Positions 54,047 to 63,972 are shown, counted from the stretch's first letter. The stretch: 64,000 nucleotides of DNA from Oscillospiraceae bacterium (GCA_018110985.1 JAGAWT010000006.1:1-64000), one strand, 5' to 3'. The notes: generated from the letters alone by a model not told the origin. Program-made: numbers and translations.

Positions 54047-55501
54047 TCACCAGGTGGTAAGCGGTTCCTCTCCGGCAAAGAGCCTGTCAAGGTTCTCTAT
54101 GAGCCTTGAAACATAGGTCTTTCTGCACCTGAAGCTGGTCTTGCCGTTAAGACGTATATCGCACATCCTGTCCCCCGTGTCTATGAACTCCACGGTATCC
54201 GTAAGAGTATCCGTTTTCACGGTCACGGTGACAAGGGGCTGTGCCTCATCCGGTGTAAGGTATATCTCCTCAGCGGGGGCTTTCAGGAAATACTGATAGA
54301 AGCCCTTGAAAAGGTCTGCGTCCATGTCCTCGCCGGTGGTCTCGCACCTTACGGCAAATTCATCCTGACCTCCCGAAAGACTGAAGGAATACTCCTTGTC
54401 CGGTACCTTTATGTCGAAGCTGTTTACTGTGTAGATATAGTTTGTGGTGATAAGGGGCATGGATATCTTTTCGAGCTTGAAATCCATCCAGGGGACATTG
54501 TTCTTCCCGAAGACAAAGATCTCGTCAAAGCCGTCGGCAGTGCCGAAATATCCCTGCATCACGCCCTCGCTGTCCTTGTATTCGTTTCCGAAGGAGACGG
54601 TGACGCTTTCCCCTGCAATCTCCCATGTGACCCTGCAGGCAGGATCGAGAAGACCGTACTGCTCCAGGCTTTCCTCGGAAGGTGCAACTATCGCCACTTC
54701 ATCCGCCGTAAGTCCGAAAATGCCGTTTATTATATTGTAGGCGGGATCCGGATCCAGATCGAGACGAACGGGTGATGTGAGCACATGGGTGGAGGAATTG
54801 CCGCTGACTATGGTATCATCGTCCTGCCTTACATCGTATTCAAGGACGACGGGATAATCAAGGTCTTTTCTTTCTATGGTTATTTTGTCTATCTTGGAAT
54901 AGTCCGTCTTGTCGTTTTCGTCCTTGGGCTGCCTGAGGGTATAGACAGTCTTTTGCAGGAAGTAGAATTTCGACTCCAGGTACTGCTCCACGGATGAGGT
55001 ATCCACCACGATCACCGCATCTCCCCCGTCCGAACGGGCGTAGGTAAGGGTAGCCTTGGGGGTTTCCTTGCCCACCTCAAGAGTTCTTACGCTCCCGTCC
55101 TCAAAGGTGGTCACCACAGTCGCTCTCGGCGCATCGAGCCCGTAGACCGACAGATCCTCCGCCTTTTCTGCGGCTGTCTGGGAGGCAGTGAGGGTGGCAC
55201 AGGAGTCAAGGAGCCCGGAAATAAGGGAGGTGTCGTGGATGATGCTTTCAAAGCCCTCCACCAGCCATGCGTCCTCCGCATATTTCTTTACGGCAAAGCT
55301 GCCCGTGCTGTTTGTTATCTCTATGCTTTGTATCTTCTTGGGATCCTTGTCGTAAAGGAGCCTTGATTCATTTACGGTAGCAGTGGTGGTCTCCTCCTCT
55401 TCGCTTTCGGCAGTATCCGTCTTGTTGAGGAATATTACCGCAGCCGTAAGAGCACCCACCGCAAGCAATGCCACCAGCAGCAGGATAAGTTTTTTCTTCA
55501 T
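54047..55501 (-). CDS. DUF4340 domain protein, membrane-anchored
   Basis: 484 residues. One N-terminal membrane helix (KKKLILLLVALLAVGALTA) is followed by an extracytoplasmic beta-rich region with DUF4340-like repeats (SVYGLDAPRATVVTTFEDGS; YGLLDPACRVTWEIAGES). DUF4340 proteins are regularly encoded with Gld-type ABC exporters. The start shares one base with the upstream stop (TAATG). Confidence 0.85.
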   Translation of the reverse strand: MKKKLILLLVALLAVGALTAAVIFLNKTDTAESEEEETTTATVNESRLLYDKDPKKIQSIEITNSTGSFAVKKYAEDAWLVEGFESIIHDTSLISGLLDSCATLTASQTAAEKAEDLSVYGLDAPRATVVTTFEDGSVRTLEVGKETPKATLTYARSDGGDAVIVVDTSSVEQYLESKFYFLQKTVYTLRQPKDENDKTDYSKIDKITIERKDLDYPVVLEYDVRQDDDTIVSGNSSTHVLTSPVRLDLDPDPAYNIINGIFGLTADEVAIVAPSEESLEQYGLLDPACRVTWEIAGESVTVSFGNEYKDSEGVMQGYFGTADGFDEIFVFGKNNVPWMDFKLEKISMPLITTNYIYTVNSFDIKVPDKEYSFSLSGGQDEFAVRCETTGEDMDADLFKGFYQYFLKAPAEEIYLTPDEAQPLVTVTVKTDTLTDTVEFIDTGDRMCDIRLNGKTSFRCRKTYVSRLIENLDRLFAGEEPLTTW

Positions 55502-57294
55502 TACTTTCTTCTCCTGCGGATGAACACTATCACACCGATAAGGATGATAACGGCGGGAACGATAATGACAAAGACAAAGAAGTAGGTGGTGACCGTACCC
55601 TGATCTATGTCAAAGGTGTCTCCCGAAAGGTCCTTTGCAACGATGGAGATACCCGTGTTCTTTCCTGTCATGGAATTGAGGATGGAAAGGAAGTACTCAC
55701 CATTGTTGAGGTAGGTGGAGTTTGTGAGGGATTCATCGAGGGTCTCAGAGGAGCCTACAACAAGAACACTGCTCATCACCATCTGGTTATCCTGATCGAA
55801 TACATACTTTCTGCCGAGAGCCATGGTAAGCTGAGGCGCATTCTCTATTTCCGGGGTCTCCCCGTTCTCCACAGCCTTTCTCATTTCCTCCGTGAGCACA
55901 AATCCTGTGTCGGCGGTGGAAAGAAGGGCTACGGTCTCTCTTGTGTCGGAATGGTCGAAAAGCAGCTCTATGGGTCTTGACTGATAGTCTATCACAGGCA
56001 GATCCTTCTGGGACACATTGAGAGTATAGTCATTTTCGGTGATCTTGTCACGCACTATGTAATAGCTCTGTGTCTGGAGGTTTGCGGAGTTTTCGTCGCC
56101 TACCACGCCTTCGCCCACCTTGAGGCCCCATTCCGCCAGGAACTTGTCTATGTTCTCGGTGGATTTCTGGGTGTAGTCGGCGATGTAGACCAGGTTCCTG
56201 CCCAGTGCTCCGCCGTTGTCAAGGAAGGCATAGAGATCATCTATGAGCCTGTCGTCAAAGTCGTTGAGGGGGGCATTTATCACTACCAGATCCCCGTCTT
56301 CGGGTATACGATCTATCTGCGGGTCTATCTCGGACACATCATAGCCGTTTGCGGTCAGCAGGTTCTTTACATTCTCGTAGGAGCTGCCCTGTGTCGGCAC
56401 ATTGAGCACCACAGCCTTCAGAGGATCGGGATCCGTAACGTACATCACTGCGGATGTAAGCTCCTGCTCCGCCTTTGAGGAGACTATCTCCTCGGAGAAG
56501 GTCTGATAGTTTATCTCCGTGTTGTAAAGATCCTGCACTGAGAGCACCTTTATCCTCTTTGAGCTCTCCACCACGATGCTGTAAGCATTTATCTCGCCCT
56601 TGTAAACATCCTTGTAGCGGTCTGCATAGGTAGGATCCTTTATCATGTCCACAAAGGTCAGCTTTATCTTGTCGGAGTAGATGGTGTACTTTCTCAGCAC
56701 CTCATACGCCTGCTTGTAGTACACATAGGAGGAGTTCTTGAAAGTAGCCTCGTCGGAAAGACAAACTATCTCGACAGGCTCGTTTACCGTGGCAAGGAAG
56801 TCGATAGTCTCCTGAGAGATCTCGAAATTGCCGTTTACGGTAAGGTCAAGGGACATATTCACCCTTTCCGCAGCCTTACCGACCACAACATTCACCAGCA
56901 CAACTATGGCTATGACCGCAGCGGTTATGGCAGCGGCAACAGAGCCGTAACGGAGCCTTCTGAAATTGAACTTCTTTCCTGCCTTCTTTTCCCCGTCCTT
57001 TTTAGCGGCGGCGGAATTATCGGAAGCTCCTTCATCCGTGCCGTCTTCCTCCTCCGGCTCTTCTTCGCCGGCATCCTCCTCCGGGGTCTCTCCGGAGGCA
57101 GCTTCCTCCGCTGTATCCGGGGCGGGATCCTCTGTCACTTCATCCGCAGGCTCTGCCTCGTCTCCGAAGATATCATCGCTGCTTGCGGCGTCCTCGGCCT
57201 TTATATCATCCTGTTCCGCCTTTTCGCTTTCTTCCTTTTTGCTGTGGGCATCAAGGATATCATCCAGCGAAAGGCTTTTCTTGTTATTATCCAT
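55501..57294 (-). CDS. GldG-family ABC transporter auxiliary protein
   Basis: About 597 residues. A long acidic cytoplasmic N-terminus (about 1-105, rich in Glu/Asp/Ala: EEDAGEEEPEEEDG) is followed by a membrane helix (AAITAAVIAIVVLVNVVVG). Then comes the ABC_transp_aux/GldG extracytoplasmic domain (SKRIKVLSVQDLYN; GYDVSEIDPQIDRIPEDGD). It ends with a second helix and a basic tail (IRRRRK). Residue order is as in GldG. The ATG at 57294 is preferred over 57300 by spacing to AAGGTG. The acidic extension is unusual. Confidence 0.85.
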   Translation of the reverse strand: MDNNKKSLSLDDILDAHSKKEESEKAEQDDIKAEDAASSDDIFGDEAEPADEVTEDPAPDTAEEAASGETPEEDAGEEEPEEEDGTDEGASDNSAAAKKDGEKKAGKKFNFRRLRYGSVAAAITAAVIAIVVLVNVVVGKAAERVNMSLDLTVNGNFEISQETIDFLATVNEPVEIVCLSDEATFKNSSYVYYKQAYEVLRKYTIYSDKIKLTFVDMIKDPTYADRYKDVYKGEINAYSIVVESSKRIKVLSVQDLYNTEINYQTFSEEIVSSKAEQELTSAVMYVTDPDPLKAVVLNVPTQGSSYENVKNLLTANGYDVSEIDPQIDRIPEDGDLVVINAPLNDFDDRLIDDLYAFLDNGGALGRNLVYIADYTQKSTENIDKFLAEWGLKVGEGVVGDENSANLQTQSYYIVRDKITENDYTLNVSQKDLPVIDYQSRPIELLFDHSDTRETVALLSTADTGFVLTEEMRKAVENGETPEIENAPQLTMALGRKYVFDQDNQMVMSSVLVVGSSETLDESLTNSTYLNNGEYFLSILNSMTGKNTGISIVAKDLSGDTFDIDQGTVTTYFFVFVIIVPAVIILIGVIVFIRRRRK

Positions 57295-57340
57295 ATTCAT
57301 ACACCTTTTGGGAAAAACATTTTACATACGGCAGCCTTGC

Positions 57341-58048
57341 TCAGCTCCACCGTCTTCTTTCAAGCACCCTGACGGTAAGGAAGTTGAAAACGAATATCAC
57401 ACTGAGAAAATACAGTACGCTGGTCACATTGAGTATGCCCTGCGTGAACTCCGTGTAACGGCTGTAGAAGCCGATGGCATTGAGCACAGCCTTAACGGGC
57501 TCCCACTGCATATTTGATGCTATAAGGTCGCATATGTAAAGAAGAAGGTTTATGATAAATGTCCCTATGGCAGCTACTATCTGCAGCTCCGTGAGGGAAG
57601 ACACGAAAATACCGATGGATATAAAGGAACCGCCCAGCAGGAGAAGTCCGCACATATTGCCCACGAACTCCGCAAAGGGGATGGAACCCGCAAGGACATT
57701 GAGCACTGCTGCATAGCAGATGTAGACGAGCATCCCCAGCGCAAAAACGCTGAGAGCCGCAAAGAACTTTCCGCAGACTATGCCTGACAGGCTGACAGGA
57801 GCGGTGAGAAGTCCCTGATCTGTTTTCTGCTTTTTCTCATCCGCAAAGAGCCTCATGGTAAGAAGGGGCAGCAGCACCATCATCACCGTGAATACAACGG
57901 AAAATACGCTTGAAAACGAGGTGGTGGCGGACATAAGGTTGCCCAGACAGAAAACATAGCCCGTAATAAGGCAGAACACCGCCAGATATATATATGCTAT
58001 GGGAGATGAGAAATATGCCTTCATTTCCCTTTTGTAAACAGCAAGCAT
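57341..58048 (-). CDS. ABC-2 type permease (GldF-like)
   Basis: 235 residues, six hydrophobic helices. The cytoplasmic start VYKREMKAYFSSPIAYIYLA is the typical opening of ABC-2/NosY-type permeases that work with GldG-like auxiliaries. It starts three bases after the ATPase gene and lies 46 bases before the GldG-like gene. Confidence 0.88.
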   Translation of the reverse strand: MLAVYKREMKAYFSSPIAYIYLAVFCLITGYVFCLGNLMSATTSFSSVFSVVFTVMMVLLPLLTMRLFADEKKQKTDQGLLTAPVSLSGIVCGKFFAALSVFALGMLVYICYAAVLNVLAGSIPFAEFVGNMCGLLLLGGSFISIGIFVSSLTELQIVAAIGTFIINLLLYICDLIASNMQWEPVKAVLNAIGFYSRYTEFTQGILNVTSVLYFLSVIFVFNFLTVRVLERRRWS

Positions 58049-58051
58049 CTC

Positions 58052-59179
58052 TTATCCCTCCTGTGTGCCGTCTGAACTGTCCGTGCTGCCTGCATCCTCC
58101 GTGTCTGCGCCGGACTGCTTTTCGGATCTTATGGTGCCCACTGCGGCATCTACTTTCTTGAAAAGCTCCTTTTTGAGGTCGGTGTTCTCTTCCTTTTTGT
58201 CACCGCTCTTTTTAAGGTTTATCTCGCTGCCCATGGTGATCCGCAGGAATATATCCTCCAGAGACATGACGTTGGTGCGCAGCTCAAGGATAGGCCAGTT
58301 GCGGTCGCTCATGCGCCTGAAAAGCTCACGGCGGATGTCCTTGCCCTCCTCGACCTCTATCTCAAAGTCACCCGTATTATCTTCCTTGGAGCCCGCAAAA
58401 ACTGTCTTCTCAACTCCGTCAATGGAAGAGATCACCTTTATGACATTTTCGGGAGGTGCGTCCACGGTATAGGCAGCCCCCAGATCCAGACGGACGGTGT
58501 AGTTCACATCCTCCGTTACGACCTGCGAAAGGTGCTCCGCCGTATCATCCGCTGCAATAACGCCCTTGTTTATGATAACTATCCTGTCGCATACTGCCTG
58601 TATCTCGGAAAGGATGTGAGAGGAAAGTATCACGGTGTGCTTTTTCCCCAGCCTCTTGATAAGGTTCCTTATATCAAGTATCTGCTTGGGGTCAAGGCCT
58701 ACGGTAGGCTCATCGAGTATAAGTATCTCCGGATTTCCCACCAGCGCCTGCGCCACGCCCACTCTCTGCCTGTAACCCTTTGAAAGGTGGCGTATCAGCC
58801 TCTTGGACACGTCCTTTATCTTGACAAGGCCGCAGACCTCTTCTATATGAGCCTTGCGGGGCAGCCTGCATTTTTTCAGGTCATAGACAAAGTTCAGGTA
58901 CTCCTCCACAGTCATATCCGGGTAGAGGGGCGGTATCTCCGGCAGGTAGCCTATGTGCTTTTTCGCCTTGCGGGGCTCATCAAGTATGTCCGTGCCGTTT
59001 ATGAGCACCTGTCCGTCGGTGGCGGAGATATAGCCCGTAAGAATGTTCATGGTGGTGGATTTTCCCGCACCGTTGGGTCCGAGAAAGCCCAGTATCTCGC
59101 CGTCGCTGACAGTAAAGGAAATGTCGTTTACCGCCGTTTTTGAACCGTAGTTTTTGGTAAGGTGTTTTACCTCTATCAT
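58052..59179 (-). CDS. ABC transporter ATP-binding protein (GldA-like)
   Basis: 375 residues from the ATG at 59179 (AAAGGAG eight bases before). Walker A is GPNGAGKSTT (about 35), the signature is LSKGYRQRVGVAQAL (about 134) and Walker B is ILILDEPTVGLDP. The C-terminal extension (about 220-375) is long, with a Ser/Asp/Glu-rich tail (TEDAGSTDSSDGTQEG). It heads the operon with permease, GldG-like, DUF4340 and the 91-residue protein. The substrate is unknown. Confidence 0.9.
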   Translation of the reverse strand: MIEVKHLTKNYGSKTAVNDISFTVSDGEILGFLGPNGAGKSTTMNILTGYISATDGQVLINGTDILDEPRKAKKHIGYLPEIPPLYPDMTVEEYLNFVYDLKKCRLPRKAHIEEVCGLVKIKDVSKRLIRHLSKGYRQRVGVAQALVGNPEILILDEPTVGLDPKQILDIRNLIKRLGKKHTVILSSHILSEIQAVCDRIVIINKGVIAADDTAEHLSQVVTEDVNYTVRLDLGAAYTVDAPPENVIKVISSIDGVEKTVFAGSKEDNTGDFEIEVEEGKDIRRELFRRMSDRNWPILELRTNVMSLEDIFLRITMGSEINLKKSGDKKEENTDLKKELFKKVDAAVGTIRSEKQSGADTEDAGSTDSSDGTQEG

Positions 59180-59203
59180 AAAATGATCTCCTTTTATAAA
59201 GAG

Positions 59204-59231
59204 AATATAGCGCAAAAGGGCATCATGTCAG
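59204..59231 (-). promoter_or_regulatory. Candidate promoter of the ABC/DUF4340 operon
   Basis: On the minus strand CTGACA (59231-59226), 16 bases, TATATT (59209-59204), 25 bases before the ATG. The match is moderate. Confidence 0.45.
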
Positions 59232-59268
59232 TATTTTAACACATCGTTGTGAAAACGGGGTGAAAGTC

Positions 59269-60726
59269 TTATGAAAGCTGTGCAATACCCTTCTCTATCC
59301 TTGCAAGGCTGTCTGCCTTGCCAAGTATGGCTGCCAGCTCTATCCCGCCGCCGGGTGTGGAGGGCTTTCCCGAAAGTGCCACACGCAGGGGCCACAGCAT
59401 AAAGCCGTTCTTGACCCCTCTCTTTTCAATCTCCGCAAAAAGGGCAGAGTGTATGCTCTCGCTGTTCCAGTCCTCTATGCCCTCAAGCACGGGCTTTATC
59501 ATCTTCAAAGCCTCAAGGGAGGTCTCAGGGCTGGTCTTCATCTTCTTGTTGAAGTAAAGGTCGTTGGAGTATTCGGGCAGCTTGTCGATGAAATCCACCT
59601 TTTCGGGGATGTCGGTGAAAAGCTCCGTTCTGGGCTGCAGGGCATCAAGGAGAATGTCAAAGTCCACATCCTCACGGCTGCAGGTCTTTCTGATGTAGGG
59701 CATAGCCGCTTCCCTGAACTCCTCATGGGACATCCTTCTGATGTGCTCCGCATTTATGGCGGTCATCTTCTGGATGTCGAAAATGGCGGGAGACTTGGAA
59801 AGCCCGCTGATATCAAATTCCTTTACCAGCTCATCAAGGGTGAATATCTCGTTCTCTCCCTTGGGAGCCCAGCCCAGAAGGGCGATATAGTTGATTATAG
59901 CGGGAACATAGAAGCCCTTTTCCACAAAGTCGCCGAAATAGGCATCACCGTCACGCTTGGACAGCTTGTGCTGCGCATCCCTCATGATATGCTCAACATG
60001 GATGTACTGGGGCACCTCCCAGCCGAACGCCTTGTAGAGAAGATCATACTTAGGAGCGGAGGAAAGGTATTCGTTCCCTCTCACCACATGGGTTATGCCC
60101 ATGAGATGATCGTCTATGACATTTGCAAAGTTGTAGGTGGGCATACCGTCTGCCTTGATAAGTATCTGATCGTCGAGAATGGCATTTTCCACGGAGATAT
60201 CACCGTAAAGTATATCCCTGAACGTAGTGGTGCCTTCGGTGGGCATCTTCTGCCTTATAACATAGGGAACGCCGTTTGCAAGATTTTCTTCCACCACCTC
60301 ACGGGGCAGGTCACGGCAGTGCCTGTCATAGGTGCGCAGCGAAAGGTTCTGTGCAGCCTGCTCCTCATGGAGCTTGTCTATGCGCTCCTTGGTGCAGAAG
60401 CAGTAATATGCTTCGCCCTTGTCAATAAGCTCCTTGGCGTATTTTATGTATATATCCTTTCTCTCCGACTGTATGTAGGGGCCGTAATCTCCGCCCACAT
60501 CCGGACCCTCGTCCCAGTTGAGACCGCAGGTGCGCAGAGTGTCATATATCTTTTCAACAGCTCCCTCCACATACCTTTCCAGATCCGTATCCTCTATCCT
60601 GAGGATAAAGTCGCCGCCGTTCTTCTTGGCAAGGATGTATGTAAAAATTGCCGTTCTCAGGTTTCCTATGTGCATAAAGCCCGTAGGAGAGGGGGCAAAT
60701 CTTGTTCTTATTCTTTTATCAGCCAT
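59269..60726 (-). CDS. gltX: Glutamyl-tRNA synthetase
   Basis: 485 residues from the ATG at 60726 (AAAGG nine bases before; the ATG at 60735 sits directly on that site). Class I motifs: RFAPSPTGFMHIGNLR (HIGH-type, about 6-21) and KLSKRDGD (KMSKS-type, about 250). The zinc-type cysteine region is CFCTKERID. It lies five bases after ribF. Confidence 0.95.
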   Translation of the reverse strand: MADKRIRTRFAPSPTGFMHIGNLRTAIFTYILAKKNGGDFILRIEDTDLERYVEGAVEKIYDTLRTCGLNWDEGPDVGGDYGPYIQSERKDIYIKYAKELIDKGEAYYCFCTKERIDKLHEEQAAQNLSLRTYDRHCRDLPREVVEENLANGVPYVIRQKMPTEGTTTFRDILYGDISVENAILDDQILIKADGMPTYNFANVIDDHLMGITHVVRGNEYLSSAPKYDLLYKAFGWEVPQYIHVEHIMRDAQHKLSKRDGDAYFGDFVEKGFYVPAIINYIALLGWAPKGENEIFTLDELVKEFDISGLSKSPAIFDIQKMTAINAEHIRRMSHEEFREAAMPYIRKTCSREDVDFDILLDALQPRTELFTDIPEKVDFIDKLPEYSNDLYFNKKMKTSPETSLEALKMIKPVLEGIEDWNSESIHSALFAEIEKRGVKNGFMLWPLRVALSGKPSTPGGGIELAAILGKADSLARIEKGIAQLS

Positions 60727-60731
60727 TTTAT

Positions 60732-61607
60732 TCATCCTTTGATAAGTTTATGTATAAATTTTGTATCGTAGGCTATGCGTTCAAACAGCTCATCCACTCC
60801 GGAAAAGCGCATTTCCGGACGCACAAAGTCTATAAGCCTTATTTCCAGCACCCTGCCGTAAAGATCACCGTCATAATCAAAGAAATTGATCTCGCAAAGG
60901 GCTGCATCACTTCCGACGGTAGGCTTTACACCTATGTTCGCCGCCCCGTAAAGGGTGCGCCCGTCCAGTTCACAGCTTGCAGCATACACTCCGAATTTCG
61001 GGAAAAGGGTGCCCTTTTCAAGGAAGATGTTAGCGGTGGGGTATCCCTGCGTCCTGCCCAGGTGCCTGCCGTGCACCACCTCTCCCCGCAGGATGTAGCT
61101 TTCTCCCAGAAGAGTATCTGCGCTTTTGATGTTCCCCTCCCGTATAAGCTCCCTTATGCGTGTGGAGGAGACCTTTCTGCCGGACTGCATCACATCCTCC
61201 ACCACATGAAGGTCAATACCTCTCTCACGGCAGAGCAGGCCGAGAGTTTCCGTGTTGCCTGCCGCACTTTTTCCGAAGCAGAAATCCTTTCCGCAGAAAA
61301 CTGCCGCCGCATCCAGCTTTTTCACAAGATAGATGTCAGCAAACTCCTCGGGAGAAAGATCCTTCACAGCGGAAAAATCCTCGGAATGTACTGCCTCTAT
61401 CCCCGCCTTTTGTATGAGCATCCTTTTTATGCTCTCGGGATATATAGGTGCAAAGTCCTTTCCCTTTGTGGTGACGGTACCGGTGTCAAAGGTGAAAACA
61501 GCGGGGCTCAGCCCCTTTTCACCTGCGTAGGAAAGACAGGCTCCCAGTACCTCTCTGTGCCCTCTGTGTACTCCGTCGAAAAGTCCCAGTGCCGTAGCTG
61601 TTTTCAT
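60732..61607 (-). CDS. ribF: Bifunctional riboflavin kinase / FAD synthetase
   Basis: 291 residues. The N-terminal FMN adenylyltransferase has ALGLFDGVHRGH (about 6), FCGKDFCFGK and SSTRIRELIREG. The C-terminal flavokinase has HGRHLGRTQGYPTANI (about 180) and CEINFFDYDGDLYG. The N-terminus is shorter than in many relatives, but GGGGG eight bases before the ATG supports this start. It lies 12 bases after truB. Confidence 0.94.
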   Translation of the reverse strand: MKTATALGLFDGVHRGHREVLGACLSYAGEKGLSPAVFTFDTGTVTTKGKDFAPIYPESIKRMLIQKAGIEAVHSEDFSAVKDLSPEEFADIYLVKKLDAAAVFCGKDFCFGKSAAGNTETLGLLCRERGIDLHVVEDVMQSGRKVSSTRIRELIREGNIKSADTLLGESYILRGEVVHGRHLGRTQGYPTANIFLEKGTLFPKFGVYAASCELDGRTLYGAANIGVKPTVGSDAALCEINFFDYDGDLYGRVLEIRLIDFVRPEMRFSGVDELFERIAYDTKFIHKLIKG

Positions 61608-61619
61608 ACGGATCGCCCC

Positions 61620-62513
61620 CTACGAAAAGAAGTTCTTTTTCACCTTCAGTGTGCCCCCGCCGGAAAGGACCTCACCCAGACCTATGAATCCGCCGTCACA
61701 GCCGTAAATGCAGTAAAGTCCGCAGGGCTCCTCAAACTCTCCCTCCAGCTTCACGCCGTTTTTGTAGAGCCTTGTCTGCCTTTTGTCCAGAGCTATGGGA
61801 GCATAGCTCTCAAAAAGCCTGTCCACCGGCAGGAAAACACTTTCGAGAGTGCCTTCTTCCATGTGCCGCTCCACATCTTCAAAGCCAAGGCAGTCCTTCA
61901 GGTCAAAGCCGCAGGCTCGGGTACGGCGCAGATCACTGAGCACGCCGCCGCAGCCCAGTGCCTCTCCCATGTCGTTCACAAGGGTGCGTATATAGGTACC
62001 GCCCGAACAGCTCACATTCAGAGTGCCCCTTTGAAGCTCTTCGTCAAAGGAAACAAGCTCCAGAGAGCTTATCTCGGCTTCCCTTGCGGGGCGCTCCACT
62101 ACCTTACCCTCTCTCGCCAGGTCGTAGAGCCTTCTGCCGTTTACGGACACAGCCGAGTACATGGGAGGCACCTGCATTATCCTGCCCCTGAAAGCGGCAA
62201 GCGCCTTTTCCACATCCTCTGCGGTATGGCAGGCGGGGCGCTTTGATATGACACTGCCGGTGATATCCTGAGTGTCGGTGGACAGTCCCAGCAAAAACTC
62301 CGCCGTGTAGCTCTTGCTGTGGTCGGGCAGTATGTCGCAGGCTCTTGTGGCTGTCCCCGCAAAAACGGGCAGTACCCCCGTCGCCATAGGGTCAAGGGTA
62401 CCTGCGTGCCCCAGCTTCTTCATACGGAGCATACCCCGCAGCTTGCCTATCACATCAAAGGAGGTAAAGTCCCGGGGCTTGTCTATACATATAACTCCGT
62501 TAAATCTTTCCAT
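61620..62513 (-). CDS. truB: tRNA pseudouridine-55 synthase TruB
   Basis: 297 residues. The catalytic Asp is in KLGHAGTLDPMATGVLPV (about 39). Other conserved blocks are KSYTAEFLLGLSTDTQD, PPMYSAVSVNGRRLYDLAREG and CSGGTYIRTLVNDMGEALG. It ends in TAG, a second example of TAG as a normal stop here. Confidence 0.95.
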   Translation of the reverse strand: MERFNGVICIDKPRDFTSFDVIGKLRGMLRMKKLGHAGTLDPMATGVLPVFAGTATRACDILPDHSKSYTAEFLLGLSTDTQDITGSVISKRPACHTAEDVEKALAAFRGRIMQVPPMYSAVSVNGRRLYDLAREGKVVERPAREAEISSLELVSFDEELQRGTLNVSCSGGTYIRTLVNDMGEALGCGGVLSDLRRTRACGFDLKDCLGFEDVERHMEEGTLESVFLPVDRLFESYAPIALDKRQTRLYKNGVKLEGEFEEPCGLYCIYGCDGGFIGLGEVLSGGGTLKVKKNFFS

Positions 62514-62600
62514 TATCTGTTCTCATACAGACATCCGCACGGACGATCCGTGCAGATATCGGTGTATCAAATCGGGACGGGCTCTCATGCCCTGCGGGGA

Positions 62601-63575
62601 TCAGACCATCCACAGATCCATGCCCATTATGGGAGCGATGGCCGCAAGTATCTTCATCCTCACCTGATCCGCATCGCCCTCTATAAAGCAGCCCGCAGCC
62701 CTTGTATGACCGCCGCCGCCGAATTTTGCGCATATCTCCGAAACATCTATGAATTCCGCACTGCGCATGGACACCTTGAATTTGTTTTCTTCCCGCTCCT
62801 TCAGGGTGATACCCACCTCTACCCCTTTTATCTGCATGGGCAGAGACGCCACGCCCTCCGTGTCCTCGGGCTTTACATCGTAACGCTCAAGGTCTGCAAG
62901 AGTGATGGCAGCCACAGCACATTTCCCGTCAAGGTAGACCTGCATATTGCTGATTATCTTTGTCTCGAATTTCAGCCTTTCCATGCTCTTTATGTCAAAG
63001 AGAGTACGGTTTATGCGGCCTATGGGGAGATTGTACTGCTCCATCAGCTTTGAAGCTATGACATGGCAGCGGGGAGTGGTACACTCATACTTGAAGCAGC
63101 CCGTGTCGGTGGCAATGCCCGTGTAAAGGCAGATCGCCGTGTCAAGGCTCACCTGCATATTTCCCGCCGTCAGTATCTCATAGACCACTTCACAGGCACT
63201 TGAAGCGGAGCTGTCAAGTACCAGCTTGTCCGCAAAGCCCGTGTTTGACTTGTGGTGGTCTATGGCAAGCTCTATATAGTCGGAATAGCCCGAAAGAGCC
63301 TTTCCCAGCAGCCTTGTGTCCGCAAGGTCGGTGGATATGGTGACGGAATGAGTGAACCTCTGGGGCTCGTACCTGGAGGTTATGAAGTCGTACTTTTCGG
63401 GGATAGGGTCTGAACACATCACATTCGCTTTTTTTCCTATAAGGCGCAGTGCAAAGCACAGACCGTAGCCGCTGCCTATGGCATCCCCGTCCGGTGACTG
63501 ATGGATGAGGATATAGTAATTATCATGGCTTTGCAGATACTCTGCAGCCGCCTTGAGAGTGATACTTTCGGACAC
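62601..63575 (-). CDS. nrnA: Oligoribonuclease / pAp-phosphatase NrnA (DHH family)
   Basis: 324 residues. DHH phosphoesterase motifs: HQSPDGDAIGS (about 24), the DHH itself in AIDHHKSNTGF (about 106), and DTGCFKYE. The DHHA1 domain ends with GGGGHTRAAGC (about 289). It degrades nanoRNA and pAp. The 87 bases to truB hold no recognised feature. Confidence 0.93.
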   Translation of the reverse strand: MSESITLKAAAEYLQSHDNYYILIHQSPDGDAIGSGYGLCFALRLIGKKANVMCSDPIPEKYDFITSRYEPQRFTHSVTISTDLADTRLLGKALSGYSDYIELAIDHHKSNTGFADKLVLDSSASSACEVVYEILTAGNMQVSLDTAICLYTGIATDTGCFKYECTTPRCHVIASKLMEQYNLPIGRINRTLFDIKSMERLKFETKIISNMQVYLDGKCAVAAITLADLERYDVKPEDTEGVASLPMQIKGVEVGITLKEREENKFKVSMRSAEFIDVSEICAKFGGGGHTRAAGCFIEGDADQVRMKILAAIAPIMGMDLWMV

Positions 63576-63588
63576 TCTTCTCCCCTCC

Positions 63589-63972
63589 TCACTCTTCTGT
63601 TTCTTCTTCGTTCTCCCTGTCGGGATCCTTTACCACTTCGTCTATGATCTTTGATATATAGGCGGAGTGCTCGATGGAATCGTCCGCTATGAACTTCAGC
63701 TCCGGGCATTTTTTCAGGTGCAGCTTGTTGGCGGTCTCCCGCTTTATCATCCATGCCGCACTTTCAAGGCCCTCCACCGCAGCCACGGTGTGCTCCGCAC
63801 CCCTGATGCTGGAAACATACACCTTGCAGTGGGAGCCGTCTCCGGAAAGATCCACCCTTACTACCGAGAGAAGAGCCTCGCTCACCCTCGGATCCTTTAT
63901 CCTTTCGGATATAAGGCCGGAGATCTCCCGCCTTATATCCTCTGCCATTTTCTGATTCTTATATCCCTGCAT
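63589..63972 (-). CDS. rbfA: Ribosome-binding factor A
   Basis: 127 residues. It helps mature the 30S subunit. It has a KH-type fold: RREISGLISERIKDPRVSEA near the start, VDLSGDGSHCKVYVSSIRG in the middle, and LKKCPELKFIADDSIEHSAY later. The acidic tail (DRENEEETEE) is typical. The order rbfA-nrnA-truB-ribF is the common nusA/infB operon tail; infB would lie just beyond the edge. Confidence 0.95.
   Translation of the reverse strand: MQGYKNQKMAEDIRREISGLISERIKDPRVSEALLSVVRVDLSGDGSHCKVYVSSIRGAEHTVAAVEGLESAAWMIKRETANKLHLKKCPELKFIADDSIEHSAYISKIIDEVVKDPDRENEEETEE

Noticed and set aside
59449..62246. Long plus-strand frames of 440 and 514 residues opposite gltX, ribF and truB
   Set aside because: They are antisense shadows. 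The minus-strand genes carry clear family motifs across the whole span.
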